Assembly (NCBI GenBank): GCA_013368325.1
Contig: JAACJK010000164.1
Span: forward strand, 1,116,001 to 1,180,000
Direction of reading: 5' to 3'
Length of the DNA: 64,000 nt
DNA from: Ephemerocybe angulata
Lineage: Eukaryota > Basidiomycota > Agaricomycetes > Agaricales > Psathyrellaceae
Shown: one piece after another, positions 16,257 to 27,292 of the stretch
Layout of the letters: each line of letters starts with the position of its first letter
Position numbering within the stretch: position 1 is the stretch's first letter
Notes under the pieces: model-generated
What the model was told of the DNA's origin: nothing
Seen by the model: only the letters and a program-made list of their open reading frames with translations
Database searches by the model: none
Made by a program: the position numbers and the translations under genes

Positions 16257-19200
16257 ATGGCTGAAAACATATACAGCAAAGGGACCAGAGTCTGGTTCGA
16301 GGACAAGGATCATGCTTGGATTTCCGCAGAGGTCGTCTCCGCCACCAAGGGGGATGGCGACGCTATCAAGCTCGTCTTCGCTGATGAGCGGGGAAAGGTC
16401 GATATTCAACCCATACCTCTCGACTTTATCTCATTCTGTTCCCCAGGAAATAACAATCAATACCACCGGCAAGGAAATCAAGGAAGGCAAGGAAGGCCTG
16501 CCTCCCTTGCGCAATCCCCCGTTGCTAGAAACCGCTGATGATTTGGCGACCCTCTCCCATCTGAACGAGCCCTCTGGTACGTGACGCTTGCACACAGCCG
16601 ACAACTCTCTGACCCGCTCTAGTTCTCCATACCATCCGAAATCGCTATGCCCAACATAGCATCTACACATACAGTGGAATCGTTCTTATTGCCGTCAATC
16701 CTTTCCAACGCGTAACACTCTATGGCCCAGAGATCATCCAAGCGTACAGTGGCAGGAAACGTGGCGAACTGGAACCACATTTGTTCGCCATTGCCGAGGA
16801 TGCGTACACCGCAATGCGGAAAGAGGGGATGGGACAAACGATCATCGTGTCCGGAGAGAGGTATGCAGTTCGCTCGTATATCCACGAGGCCCGTACTCAC
16901 GAATCGTAGTGGAGCTGGAAAGACAGAATCAGTGAGATTCATCCCCCGAATGTGTTCATGTGCGGCGTGTACTAACAGGAGCAGGCGAAATTCATCATGC
17001 GGTACCTTGCATCGGTCAATCCTCCAGACGCGAAAGCGAAAACCAAGACCAAGCTCTCGTTGGACGAGTCGAGTGAGATTGAAAAGCAAATCCTAGCCAC
17101 CAACCCTATCCTCGAAGCTTTCGGTAACGCAAAGACCACGCGCAATGACAACTCGTCCCGATTCGGCAAATATATCCAGGTTCGTCCATCTCTGACGTTC
17201 CCGTTCCCTGCCTAATGCAATCGCACAGATTCTCTTCGACGGGAAACAAGAAATCGTCGGGGCACGAATCCGCACATACCTCCTGGAACGATCGCGTATT
17301 GTCTTCCAACCAACAACGGAACGGAACTACCATATCTTCTATCAGTTATGCGCCGGCGCACCATCGAAAGAAAAGAAAGACCTGGGTCTCGATTCCGATA
17401 TCACCAAGTTCCACTTCTTGAAGCAAGGTGGACCAACCTCGACTCCTATCAATGGCGTTGACGACGGTGAAGAGTTCCGGGCAACACAGCAAGCACTCTC
17501 AACAGTTGGTATCAGTGTGGAGAAGCAATGGGCTGTGTTCCGGTTACTTGCTGCCATTTTGCACCTCGGCAATATGAAAATCATCCAATCCCGGACAGAC
17601 GCCAATATCGACGACAGTGACCCCTCTCTGCTCCTCGCGACGCGGTTCCTGGGCGTGAACCTGGCTGAGTTTAAGAAATGGACGGTCAAGAAGCAAATCA
17701 CGACGCGCTCCGAAAAGATCATCACATCGTTGAACTCGGCGCAGGCAACAGTGGTGAGGGATAGTGTCGCGAAATTCGTCTATGCGTGCATGTTCGAGTG
17801 GCTGGTGGCCATTGTCAATGAGAGTTTGGCAGGTGAAAACGGAGATGCCGCAGAACGCGCAGAAATGTTCATCGGCGTCCTCGATATCTACGGTTTCGAG
17901 CATTTCAAAAAGGTTCGTGTCACATTCAATGTACACGAATTACGTACTCACGAATTACCTAGAACTCTTTCGAACAATTTAGCATCAACTACGCCAATGA
18001 GAAGCTCCAGCAAGAGGTAGATATCCAACCTGAGGATACTTTATGACTGCTTGCTCATTTCTTGATAGTTCAACTCCCACGTCTTCAAACTTGAACAGGA
18101 AGAATACGTGAAGGAGCAGATTAACTGGACGTTCATCGATTTCTCAGACAATCAGCCCTGTATCGACGTTATCGAAGGCAAACTCGGTGTCTTGGCCCTT
18201 CTGGATGAAGAGTCAAGGTTGCCATCTGGAAGCGACGCATCCTTCCTCCAGAAACTGCAGGCACAAATTCTTCCCAAACCCGAGTTCAAGAACGTCTTCA
18301 AGAAGCCTCGTTTCGGGAACTCAGCGTTTACGATTGCTCACTACGCCCTCGATGTCACCTACGAATGTGAAGGCTTCCTCGAGAAAAACAGGGATACCGT
18401 GCCGGATGAACACATGGCCCTCCTTGGATCCACCAAGAATGCCTTCTTGAAGGAGGTCTTGGATGCTGCTTTGAACTCAACCAGGGGAGTTGATGGCGCG
18501 CCTCCGGCCTCTCCTGCCGTTTCTGACTCCGCCAGTGGTGGATCTCGCCGCTCGTCTGTCATCCCCGACCCAGGGAGGCTGTCTTTCGTTGCCTCAAACA
18601 CGACCGGTGGTGGCGCCTCCGCTTTGGCCAAGCGTCCCGGCGCCACGAGCAAAAAGCCGACACAAGGTTCAATCTTCAAGGCATCTCTCATCGCCCTCAT
18701 GGAGACTCTCAGTGTCACGAATGTCCATTACATCCGTTGCATCAAACCGAACGAGCAAAAGAAGCCCTGGGAGTTCGCACCCCAGCAGGTCCTGGGGCAA
18801 CTTCGTGCTTGCGGTGTTCTCGAGACGATTCGCATCAGTTGTGCTGGTTATCCTACTCGATGGACTTATGCTGAGTTCGCAGAGCGGTACGTACTCCGTT
18901 TGTGTGGCACAAACCCTTTCTCACTTCTTTGCAGGTACTACATGCTCGTGCCTTCGACAATCTGGCAGCCAATGATCCAGTCCATGGATCTCAATCGCCT
19001 CTGCTCAATTATCCTTGAAAAGACCATTGCTGATCCTGACATGTATCAGAATGGTCAGACCAAGATTTTCTTCCGTGCCGGAATGCTTGCTGCACTCGAG
19101 TCTATGCGGTCTGAGCGTCTCAATGCAATGGTGACTGTCGTCCAAAAGAACATGCGCCGCAAGATCGCCATGAACAGGTACCAGAAACTGCGCTCTGCGA

Positions 19201-21846
19201 CAATCAAGATCCAGACATGGTGGAGAGGTATCTCGGCGCGGCGTTTGGTCGAGAGGATTCGGAAGGAGACCTCTGCACTCCGCCTCCAGAGGGCCGTACG
19301 TCGCTTCGTTCAGCGGAAGAAGTTCTTGGATGTTCGGCACTCTGTCGTCCTTGTCCAGAGCCGTGAGTGTTTCTCGCAGCAGAAATTACAGTATCTCATG
19401 TCTTTTCACAGGAATTCGCGGCGTGCAAGCCAGACAGCGCTTCAGGGAATCACGATCGGTTTCTGCAGCTACTTTGCTGCAAAGTCTTCTTCGTGGAGTG
19501 TACGTTATTTTTAACTCGACTTTTCATCTCACGTTGCTGAGTTCTCTTTCACAGTGCGTCACGGCGTGTCTTCAAGAAAGAGGTTCACCTGGTGGTCTAC
19601 ATGCAGTCGTGTCTCCGCCGCCGCTTGGCCAAGAAGGAGCTGAAGGGTCTTCGAGCTGAAGCGCGCTCTGTCTCGAAGTTCAAGGAGATCTCATACCGCC
19701 TGGAGAACAAGGTCGTCGAACTCACACAGTCTCTTCAAGAACGGAACAGCGAGAAGAAGAAGCTCCAGACTCAACTCAGTGAACTTGAACAGCAGTTGCA
19801 GCAGTGGATCAATCGTCACGAGGAGACCGATGCCAAGGCGAAGGGCTTCCAGACGTCGCTGGTTGCCGCGGAGGCTGAGATCGCTAAGAGGGACGAGATT
19901 CTTCAGAGCAAGGCTGATGTCGAGAAGAAGCTGGAGGAGGCCATCGCCTCGTTGGCAGAAAAGGAGGCCGCAATTCTCAAGCTCAGCGAGGATGTCATGA
20001 AGCAGTCTCTTCAACTCGAACAACAGCAACGTGCTATCCAGGCTGCCCCGGAGAGGGACACAGGCGACACCTCCGTCATCTTGACGCTTAAGAACGAAGT
20101 CAGCAGCCTTCGGGAGCAGCTCAACCGCGCCAACGCTCTTAATACCCTTACCCGAGGATCCCGCCATGAACACCCACCATCCCCTACTTTCGCCACGAAT
20201 CTGCGTCTCGGCGAACCTGTCCCTCCTGTCACCAATGGAAAGGTACCAGTTGGAGGCCCACCACCAGTTAGTGGCCCTCGTGGTCACCAGCGCAGGCACA
20301 GCTCCGCTGGCGTCTTCTCCATAGGCCCTAACGACGACCGGGCGTCTACAGACGAAAGTGTTGGCGCTTTCAAGCGCAGTAACGCGCTCAACCCTCGTGC
20401 AGTCTCTGTCGCCTTCAACGGCGAGGACAACTACATGCGGCTTAGGCAACCTAATGGTCTTTCTGATATCCGTGACTACGATGACCCTGCAGAGGAGAAG
20501 ATTAGATTGATGCAGGACATCAAGAGCCTCGACGAAGATGTCCTCGATGGACTTATTCGTGGGCTCAAGATACCCGCTCCCAGTTTGACGAACCCTCCGG
20601 CGGTGAAGGAGATTCTCTTCCCTGCCAACTTGATCAGTCTCGTTACGAACGAGATGTGGAAGTACGGCCTGATTCAGGAGAGCGAACGGTTCCTTGCGAA
20701 CGTTATGCAGACTATCCAGTCTCACGTCATGGTATGTCCGTTCCTCAACTTGGACCAATTTTGCGCTAACCCCATCCTACAGTCCTTCACTGGAGAGGAG
20801 GCGATCGTACCTGGTATCTTCTGGCTATCCAACGTCCACGAGATGCTGTCCTTTATCTGCGTTGCTGAGAGCGACATGCTCCAAGGCATTGGCCCCGGCG
20901 AGGAAAACTCTGTCCGCCCCTTCGATTGGACAGACTACGAGCGTCTCGTTTCGGTTGTCAAGCACGATCTGGACAGCTTGGAGTACAACATCTACCACAC
21001 ATGGATGACGGAGACCAAGAAGAAGCTCGCGAAGATGGCGATCCCTGCCTTGATTGAGAGCCAGTCGCTTCCTGGGTTCACGACGACCGACGGAGGAGGA
21101 CGGCTGTTCAACCGTCTCCTCAACACCAATACAGCCCCAGCTTTCAGCATGGACGATATCCTCAACTTGTTTAACAAAGTCTGGAAGAGTCTGAAGAGCT
21201 TCTACATGGAGGAGACCGTAGTGCAGCAGGTGATCACTGAGCTGCTGAAGCTCATCGGTGTGACCAGTTTCAATGACCTCCTCATGCGTAGGAATTTCTC
21301 GTCATGGAAGCGAGGTGGGTTTATCTGCGTTTCAAAGATGGACGATAACTAACTCTCCGCCAGCCATGCAAATCCAGTACAACATCACCCGTATCGAGGA
21401 ATGGTGCAAGTCCCACGACATGCCCGAGGGTACCCTTCAACTCGAGCACTTGATGCAGGCCACCAAGCTCCTGCAGTTGAAGAAGGCGACCGCTGCCGAC
21501 ATTGAAATCATCTACGACGTCTGCTGGATGCTCAGCCCCACCCAGATCCAGAGGATGTGCACGAACTATTATGTCGCTGATTACGAGGTGCGCATGGCTG
21601 CTAGTTGCTTTTATTTACTTTCAACTGATGTTTTGGCAGAACCCCATTTCACCTGAGATCCTCCGTGTCGTCGCCTCGCGCGTCACGGCTAATGACCGCA
21701 ACGACCATCTACTCCTTGCGCCCGAGACGGAGGAAGTGGAGAATTACGAATTACCCCTTCCGCGTGAAGTCTCCGGCCTGGAGACCTACGTACCCGCATA
21801 CCTTAATGTTTCGCATCTCAGGCGGTTGGCGGCGCTCGTTGCTTAG
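16257..21846 (+). CDS. MYO2: Class V myosin heavy chain (Myo2-type)
   Basis: An actin-based motor that carries secretory vesicles and organelles toward growing tips. Exons are 16257..16397, 16447..16576, 16623..16860, 16910..16931, 16985..17179, 17229..17912, 17963..18016, 18069..18886, 18935..19362, 19412..19499, 19555..20731, 20783..21314, 21364..21587 and 21640..21846, giving 1,645 aa in phase. The start [17 protein letters not shown] is typical. The order is: motor with P-loop [10 protein letters not shown] (about 170), switch [13 protein letters not shown] and switch [11 protein letters not shown] (about 460); IQ motifs (about 790-940); a coiled coil (about 955-1085); a linker; and a DIL globular tail (about 1285-1570, including [19 protein letters not shown]). 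The P-loop is spread over three exons, one of only 22 nt. Confidence 0.96.
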
Positions 21847-22211
21847 ATGACAGGCTCGTCGTATGCACACCTGTCCTCCTGATCTCCGGTCACGGTCTAT
21901 CGCCACTGCAGTATAGGCTGCAGTTTATCTTTTCTTCTTGAAATCTCGCACCCCCTTTGTAATGGCAGTGGAACTTGGTTTTGGCTTTTCATGCATGTAT
22001 ATAATGACTCTTTTCGCTCTTCGATTCCATATCTCTTCGGTAATAAGTTAATAGATACCTCCTTTTCTTGTCGAATTGTAGTTCTTATCACAACAAGGAT
22101 AATCCTGTACACAGAGGTTAATCAATTCAAGACTTGCTCCTATCTCGACAGAGCTGGAAACGAGGAGAGTATGAGGTGGAAAGGTCTGGCCCGCTGCTAC
22201 TACTCGAAGCC
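21847..22211. other. Intergenic, convergent 3' flanks
   Basis: About 365 bp between the stop codons of the myosin and AN1 genes. It is AT-richer than the coding flanks and probably holds both 3' UTRs. Nothing else is seen. Confidence 0.55.
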
Positions 22212-23157
22212 TCATTCTGGGTTTGAAACTTGTACGAAGAGCGTTTCGCCATCCGTGACCTGGTCTGCAAGGGCTACATCGTTGCGAAGATGCGTCGTTT
22301 CGCCATTCGGACCTTGCTTGAGGAGCTGTACGGGCTATTGTACGCCTTTGAGGACAATCAATTGTATGTGAGGGACTAAGGTACGCACATTTGACGTCGC
22401 GATCTTGAATTGGGAGGTTAAAAGGTCCACTGCTTTCCCAGTTGACACAGTATTTCTAAACCAAAATGCCTTCTCGACATCACCGTACCCCACATTTACG
22501 ATTAACCGCAATGTAGAAGGTACACTGGTAGGAGTATCCTTCACATCCGCAGGGATTGCCGAGTGCTTCATCTTCATGAGTTGTACCTTTCGATACTGCG
22601 CTAGTTTGGTCGGATCGGTGGGGAGTTTCTTCTTGGGAGGGGCTTTGGGTTTAGCGCTGGAGGAGGATGCTAGTTTGGAGCCAAAGTTCTTCTCCAGGAG
22701 AGCTCGGGCAGAGGAGGTAGATGAGCCTGCAGGAGTTTCGATTTTCTTTGGAGAACAACCATGTGTGTCTACATAGCGGTGGCTGCCAGGGATTGAAATG
22801 GTTTTGGGGTGACGGGCGCCAATTAGTTTAAGTCGGAATGCAATGAAAGGGAATGGCTACGCACTCGACACAGAACGCCTTATGGCACTCGTCGCAGGTT
22901 TCCCTCTCGGGCTCAGTCGTGAATGCGTAGAGTGAAGGCTTGTTACATGACTCGACATCGCATCGCTTCAGCTTCTCCCCGTCCTTGCCATCCGAGGTTG
23001 TGGGATCGTACTCCTTGGACACTGCACTGCACGCGTGGGCATCCGGTAAGATATGGTCCCTGCAGAACACGTTATTGCATTTGCATTTAATGGGCAGAAA
23101 GTCGTTGAGGTTACAGGAAGGGAGAGAGCAGTGAGCGCCGACTTGAAGGAGATCCAT
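22212..23157 (-). CDS. AN1-type zinc-finger protein with ubiquitin-like tail
   Basis: The model is complement(join(22212..22334,22389..22782,22865..23157)), 269 aa. Two AN1 zinc fingers are visible. The first is at about residues 8-48 (GAHCSLPSCN, then CKCNNVFCRDH). The second, at about 65-115, is split by an intron and joins as ECHKAFCVDHRYVDTHGC, which restores the FC-x2-H-R-x4-H-x-C ending. A basic Lys-rich linker (APPKKKLPTDPTK) and a C-terminal region (LRLIVNVGYGD, DQVTDGETLFVQV) look ubiquitin-like. Proteins of this layout (yeast Cuz1/ZFAND1) connect stress, Cdc48 and the proteasome. That role here is inferred from family. It is divergent from VPS2, 93 bp away. Confidence 0.85.
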
Positions 23158-23250
23158 CACGGCGCAGCCAGATCAGCAGTCAGAGTGATCATCGTCATTA
23201 GCAACTCCGCCTGCGCTTAACAGCCTCTTTTACCTCGACCTCCATCTACC
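23158..23250. promoter_or_regulatory. 93-bp divergent promoter, AN1 gene / VPS2
   Basis: A very short spacer between two divergent ATGs. Two genes of the ubiquitin and endosome sphere share it. No TATA box is seen. Confidence 0.5.
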
Positions 23251-24261
23251 ATGAACCTCATCGTACGCCTGTTCCGAATCTCGTATCAGGACGACCTACC
23301 TGACGATAATCTATCATTAGGAAACGCTATTCGGGCGCACGGTGACCCCCGCCGAGCGGTTGCGGCAGCACCAGCGCTCGCTCACGAAAGCGCAGCGCGA
23401 ACTCGACCGCGAACGCAGCAAGCTCGAGCAAAGCGAGAAGAAACTCATTGCGGATATCAAGAAGAGTGCGAAAGCCGGCCAGATGGTGCGTTCGTACGAT
23501 CCTCTTCCTACCCCTTCTCTAACCTCACCCTTTCCACTGTAATTCACGTGTGGTAGAATGCATGCAAAGTTATGGCAAAGGACCTGGTACGGACCCGGAG
23601 ATACGTGCAGAAGTTCTACCAGATGCGAACCCAACTTCAAGCTGTCGGCCTGCGGATACAAACCCTGCGGAGTAACCAACAAATGGCCGAGGCAATGAGA
23701 GGCGCAACAAGGGTTCGTACTCTCCCTCGTTCTCCCGAATTATGTTCTTACCTCCACCCCTCCCCGCCTTATGGTTACAGGCAATGGCATCCATGAACCG
23801 TGGTCTCAACCTGCCCGCTATCCAGAAGATCATGAACGACTTTGAGAAGGAAAGCTCAATGATGGACATGAAGGAGGAGATGATGTCAGACGCAGTGGAC
23901 GATGTGATGGACGACGACCTCGAGGAGGAAGAGGAGGAAGGCGACAAGATTCTCAAGGAAGTCCTCGACGAGATCGGAGTCAACCTCTCCCAACAAGTGG
24001 GTTCATATCTCAATGCTGGACGTTGTAATGAACCTAACACCTTTTACGCAGCTTACAGACGCGCCCACTGGGATCGCCTCCAACTCTACACCGATTGCCG
24101 ACCGGCGGCCCGTTGCTTTGGGAGACGGCGGCCATGCCCCCAACGACGGTCCTGGAGGAACATCAGGGAGCGCCACTGGAGGAGCTTCGGGTTCAAATGG
24201 TGGCGGAATGTCAGACGAAGATGCCCTCCAAGCACGTCTGGACGCGCTCCGCAAGTCATGA
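23251..24261 (+). CDS. VPS2: ESCRT-III subunit Vps2/CHMP2
   Basis: Vps2 is a late ESCRT-III subunit that recruits Vps4 for membrane scission at multivesicular bodies. Exons 23251..23262, 23321..23485, 23557..23712, 23781..23996 and 24052..24261 give 252 aa. The first coding exon is only 12 nt (MNLI) and joins to ETLFGRTVTPAERLRQHQ, matching the family N-terminus. The basic helix (LTKAQRELDRE), NACKVMAKDLVRTRRYVQKF and RSNQQMAEAMRGATRAM are diagnostic. The C-terminus is acidic, then Gly-rich, and ends in a MIM1-like Vps4-binding helix (EDALQARLDALRKS). Confidence 0.96.
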
Positions 24262-24325
24262 TATCATTTATACCCCTGTAACACTATCTATATCTCTGTA
24301 CGCGCATGATTCTCTTCACGACCCA

Positions 24326-27082
24326 CTAAACCCTCAAACCCACAATTGCCCTCGCCTCCTGCGCGGTAAGTTTCCATGTAATCCCCGAACCATTGTAGAA
24401 CTCCTCCACGTCTTCCTCCTATGTGAGGATCACGTTTATTAGTATCTGCGCGATAATAATGCAGGATAACACGTACCCCATCAAGGTTCAGAAGCGTCGA
24501 GATTTGCTGCAGTCTCAGGAACTTCTCTCGTACATCCCCAAACGCCGTCTGCGATGATAGATAGTTCGTGACCGCCCTGAGGTCTCTGTCGAACCGGATT
24601 GCGCCCAGCTCAGTGAACCTCAGCGACACGACGAATTTTTCCCATGGGCGAAGGATGATGTCCAGTGTCAAGCCAAAGAACATACGGTAGTTGCTCTCCG
24701 AGAATATGTCCTGCTCAACCCATTAAAGGCGCAGTCCCAACGCGTTGAAAAGAAAAGCTTACTTTGTACCCATCCATGATTCCCTCCCAACTCTTTACGA
24801 ACCTCTTCCTCACCACATCCGCATACTCCGCACTCGCATACCCGTCCTCGCTCAACACATAGCTCACATCTTTGTAACAATCCGTAATAAATGTTCTCAA
24901 CCTCGGCCGCATGAGTTGATTGAAGAGTTGCTCGATCCCAGCTCTGAGCGTCGCTTTGAACTTGGAAGTCTGCCCGGAGAGTGATGTGATGCTCTGCCTG
25001 ATGAGAGGCTGGTCTGTTTCGAGAAAGTGTTGGGAGAGGGAGACACTCTCGGAAAGGTCGGAGGTTAGACGGGACAGATGAGAGGCGGAGAGGTCAAGGT
25101 CGTTAAGCAGAGTCTGCAGAGTTGTTCCTTAGTCATTTTAGCCACTGTAGAAGGAGGTATAGTGGACTGACAATAAATGCAATACGACTCTCCCGTTCAC
25201 CCTTATCTGACCGTGGGCCAGAATTCAGTTGAGGGTTCTTATAAACGTCGTCCAATTTCCTCTTGTACACCGCGATATAATCGCGGTCAATGATGTCCCT
25301 GAGCTGCTCAATCATTTTTGTCGTGCAGTTCACCGAACCCGTCGTGAGCAGCCTCGAAACAACGGACTTCAGAATATAGAACACGTCGTCCGGAGCCGTC
25401 GTTGTGATTGGACTAGCTGTAGGGTCGGGAGACGCAATTCGGTGAGCCTGTGCATGATTCGGTTATCACCCTATTTCGAAGTTTCGGGAATGTGTGCATA
25501 CCTTGTCAATAATTGTTCGGGTATACCAGACTTGGAAGGGTATAAAGTACATCGTCACAAGCTCCTCGAAGAGCTTATTCGATGCTGTTTCGTCAACAAG
25601 CGTTGTGCCCTGCACGGGTGACTCAGTCTTTTTATTCTCTCCCTCTTCTGATTCTCCAGAGTGTTCCTCCTATAGACCCTTTCTTGAGTATCCATACATC
25701 GCGAACAGAGAATATCGGCCTTACCGTCAACGCCTCGGTGATAAACTTGCGAAAGAGGTTCCACCGTCCAATCATTCCCGCCACCTCTGACAACACCTTG
25801 TCAATTTCAATAGGGTCGATAGCATTATCATCGGTTGTCTGAGCCTTCCTCTGGTTCATCGACAGCAGAGTAGTAGGTGGATTGCTCAGCACCTCCCCGA
25901 TCTAGTACCAAAATAAGCGCCGTAACAGGGTTGAGTGCGAACATTGACTCACTTTACGCTTGATGGCTCTATCTTCCTCCCAGTTCCCTCTCAACGATTT
26001 CGTCACCCTGTCGCTCTCATCCAACAACCGTTGCACAACCAGCCGCATTTTGCCATGGCCATAGTACTTCTCCACAACTGGCTGATGCTGGTCCACAATC
26101 ATAGCTATGCTCTCAAACAGCGCAGTTAGCGCCGTGATATAGTACAGAGGGGATGAAGCTAGGGTCAAGACTTTCAGCAACGCAAGACGAGCAAGGGGCA
26201 AGGGAGTGATGCTCACTTTTCGCGGACGCAGGCGCCCGTATCCGGACGAGATCCACCACAAACGCGGCGTAAGCCTCTAGCCCCTCCTTTTCCCATCCAA
26301 TAGAGGGGAAGAGCTTGAAGAAACGTGTCGTCGCAGTAGAGTCCCTCGACTTTGACGCCTCATCGAACTTGCGTTTGAAGATTTCCAGCAGTTTCTCTCT
26401 CTGGCCTTGCAATGTCTGCGCTGGAGGAAGATGGCTCTCCGAAGTAGGCTGTACGAGTCATGATCAAGGCCCTGCACTGTACAAAAGGATATGAAAACTT
26501 ACGACAGCGGTCTCTGCAAACGGCCCAGACACCACGTCAGCCGGGAGTGACATTGCCTTCGCACAATGCGTTGTCGCGCTCTCCCAGTCCTGGGCGTCAA
26601 TCGCGCTCTGCAGAGCAGCAAGGCTCGACTATCACCAAGTCGCGTCAGCTTTTTTGCAGCCTATAGATATAAGGCCTGTAGCATACCTTGAGATCCATAA
26701 CCATTCCAACCCTATCCCCCGCCTCCCTCACCCTGCCCATCTCCTCATCCAAGCTTTTCACCCGACTCCCAACTCTATCCGCTGTCTCCGCCGTACTTCC
26801 TACCTTCCCACACAGCTTCCCCGCTTCCTCCCTGGCGTCATCCAGCACAGGAATCAACAGCCTCAGCCTCGCCAGAGCATCGACAATAGGATCGCGGTCA
26901 TTCAACAGCTGCGTCAGCGATTTTGATAGTTCGGCTTCTTCAGATTGGTATTGGGATAGACACGAGAGGATCTCGGACAATGTCGTTAGGTCGCGAGGGT
27001 TCTTGCGCTGCTGGTTGGAGGTGAACGAGGAGGATCCATTTAAGTTGTGTTGGAGGTCGGAGGGTGGGTTGGGAGAAGTCAT
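24326..27082 (-). CDS. COG4: Conserved oligomeric Golgi complex subunit 4
   Basis: COG4 is a lobe A subunit of the COG tether for retrograde vesicles within the Golgi. The model is complement(join(24326..24418,24477..24710,24763..25113,25172..25447,25502..25609,25725..25901,25953..26158,26217..26448,26503..26628,26687..27082)), 732 aa with all phases consistent. An N-terminal helical region (residues 30-135) precedes the COG4 core: LQGQREKLLEIFKRKFDEA, GWEKEGLEAYAAFVV, TALTALFESIAMIVDQHQP with VVEKYYGHGKM, and IDPIEIDKVLSEV. The C-terminus includes LRTFITDCYKDVSYVLSEDG. Exon 7 uses an atypical GTCAGT donor. The gene is convergent with VPS2. Confidence 0.88.
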
Positions 27083-27292
27083 GGAAGGTGCCCATTCGGC
27101 TGAGAGCCAGCGTGAACGGCCAATCAGATCGAGCGTGCCTAAAGTTAGGGGCTTTCATTACCCCCATCAAATCCGACGGTTGCATCGAACATTCGAGGAA
27201 AGCGGCAAAGATACATACTTGACTTTCGAGGAACAACTTCAGTGAATATAGGTACATGTATTTATGTTCGTTATCGACCGCGGTTTAAAACT

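Noticed and set aside
19691..20758. Minus-strand 355-codon open frame
   Set aside because: Antisense to the myosin coiled coil and tail; coding bias of the true strand keeps it open.
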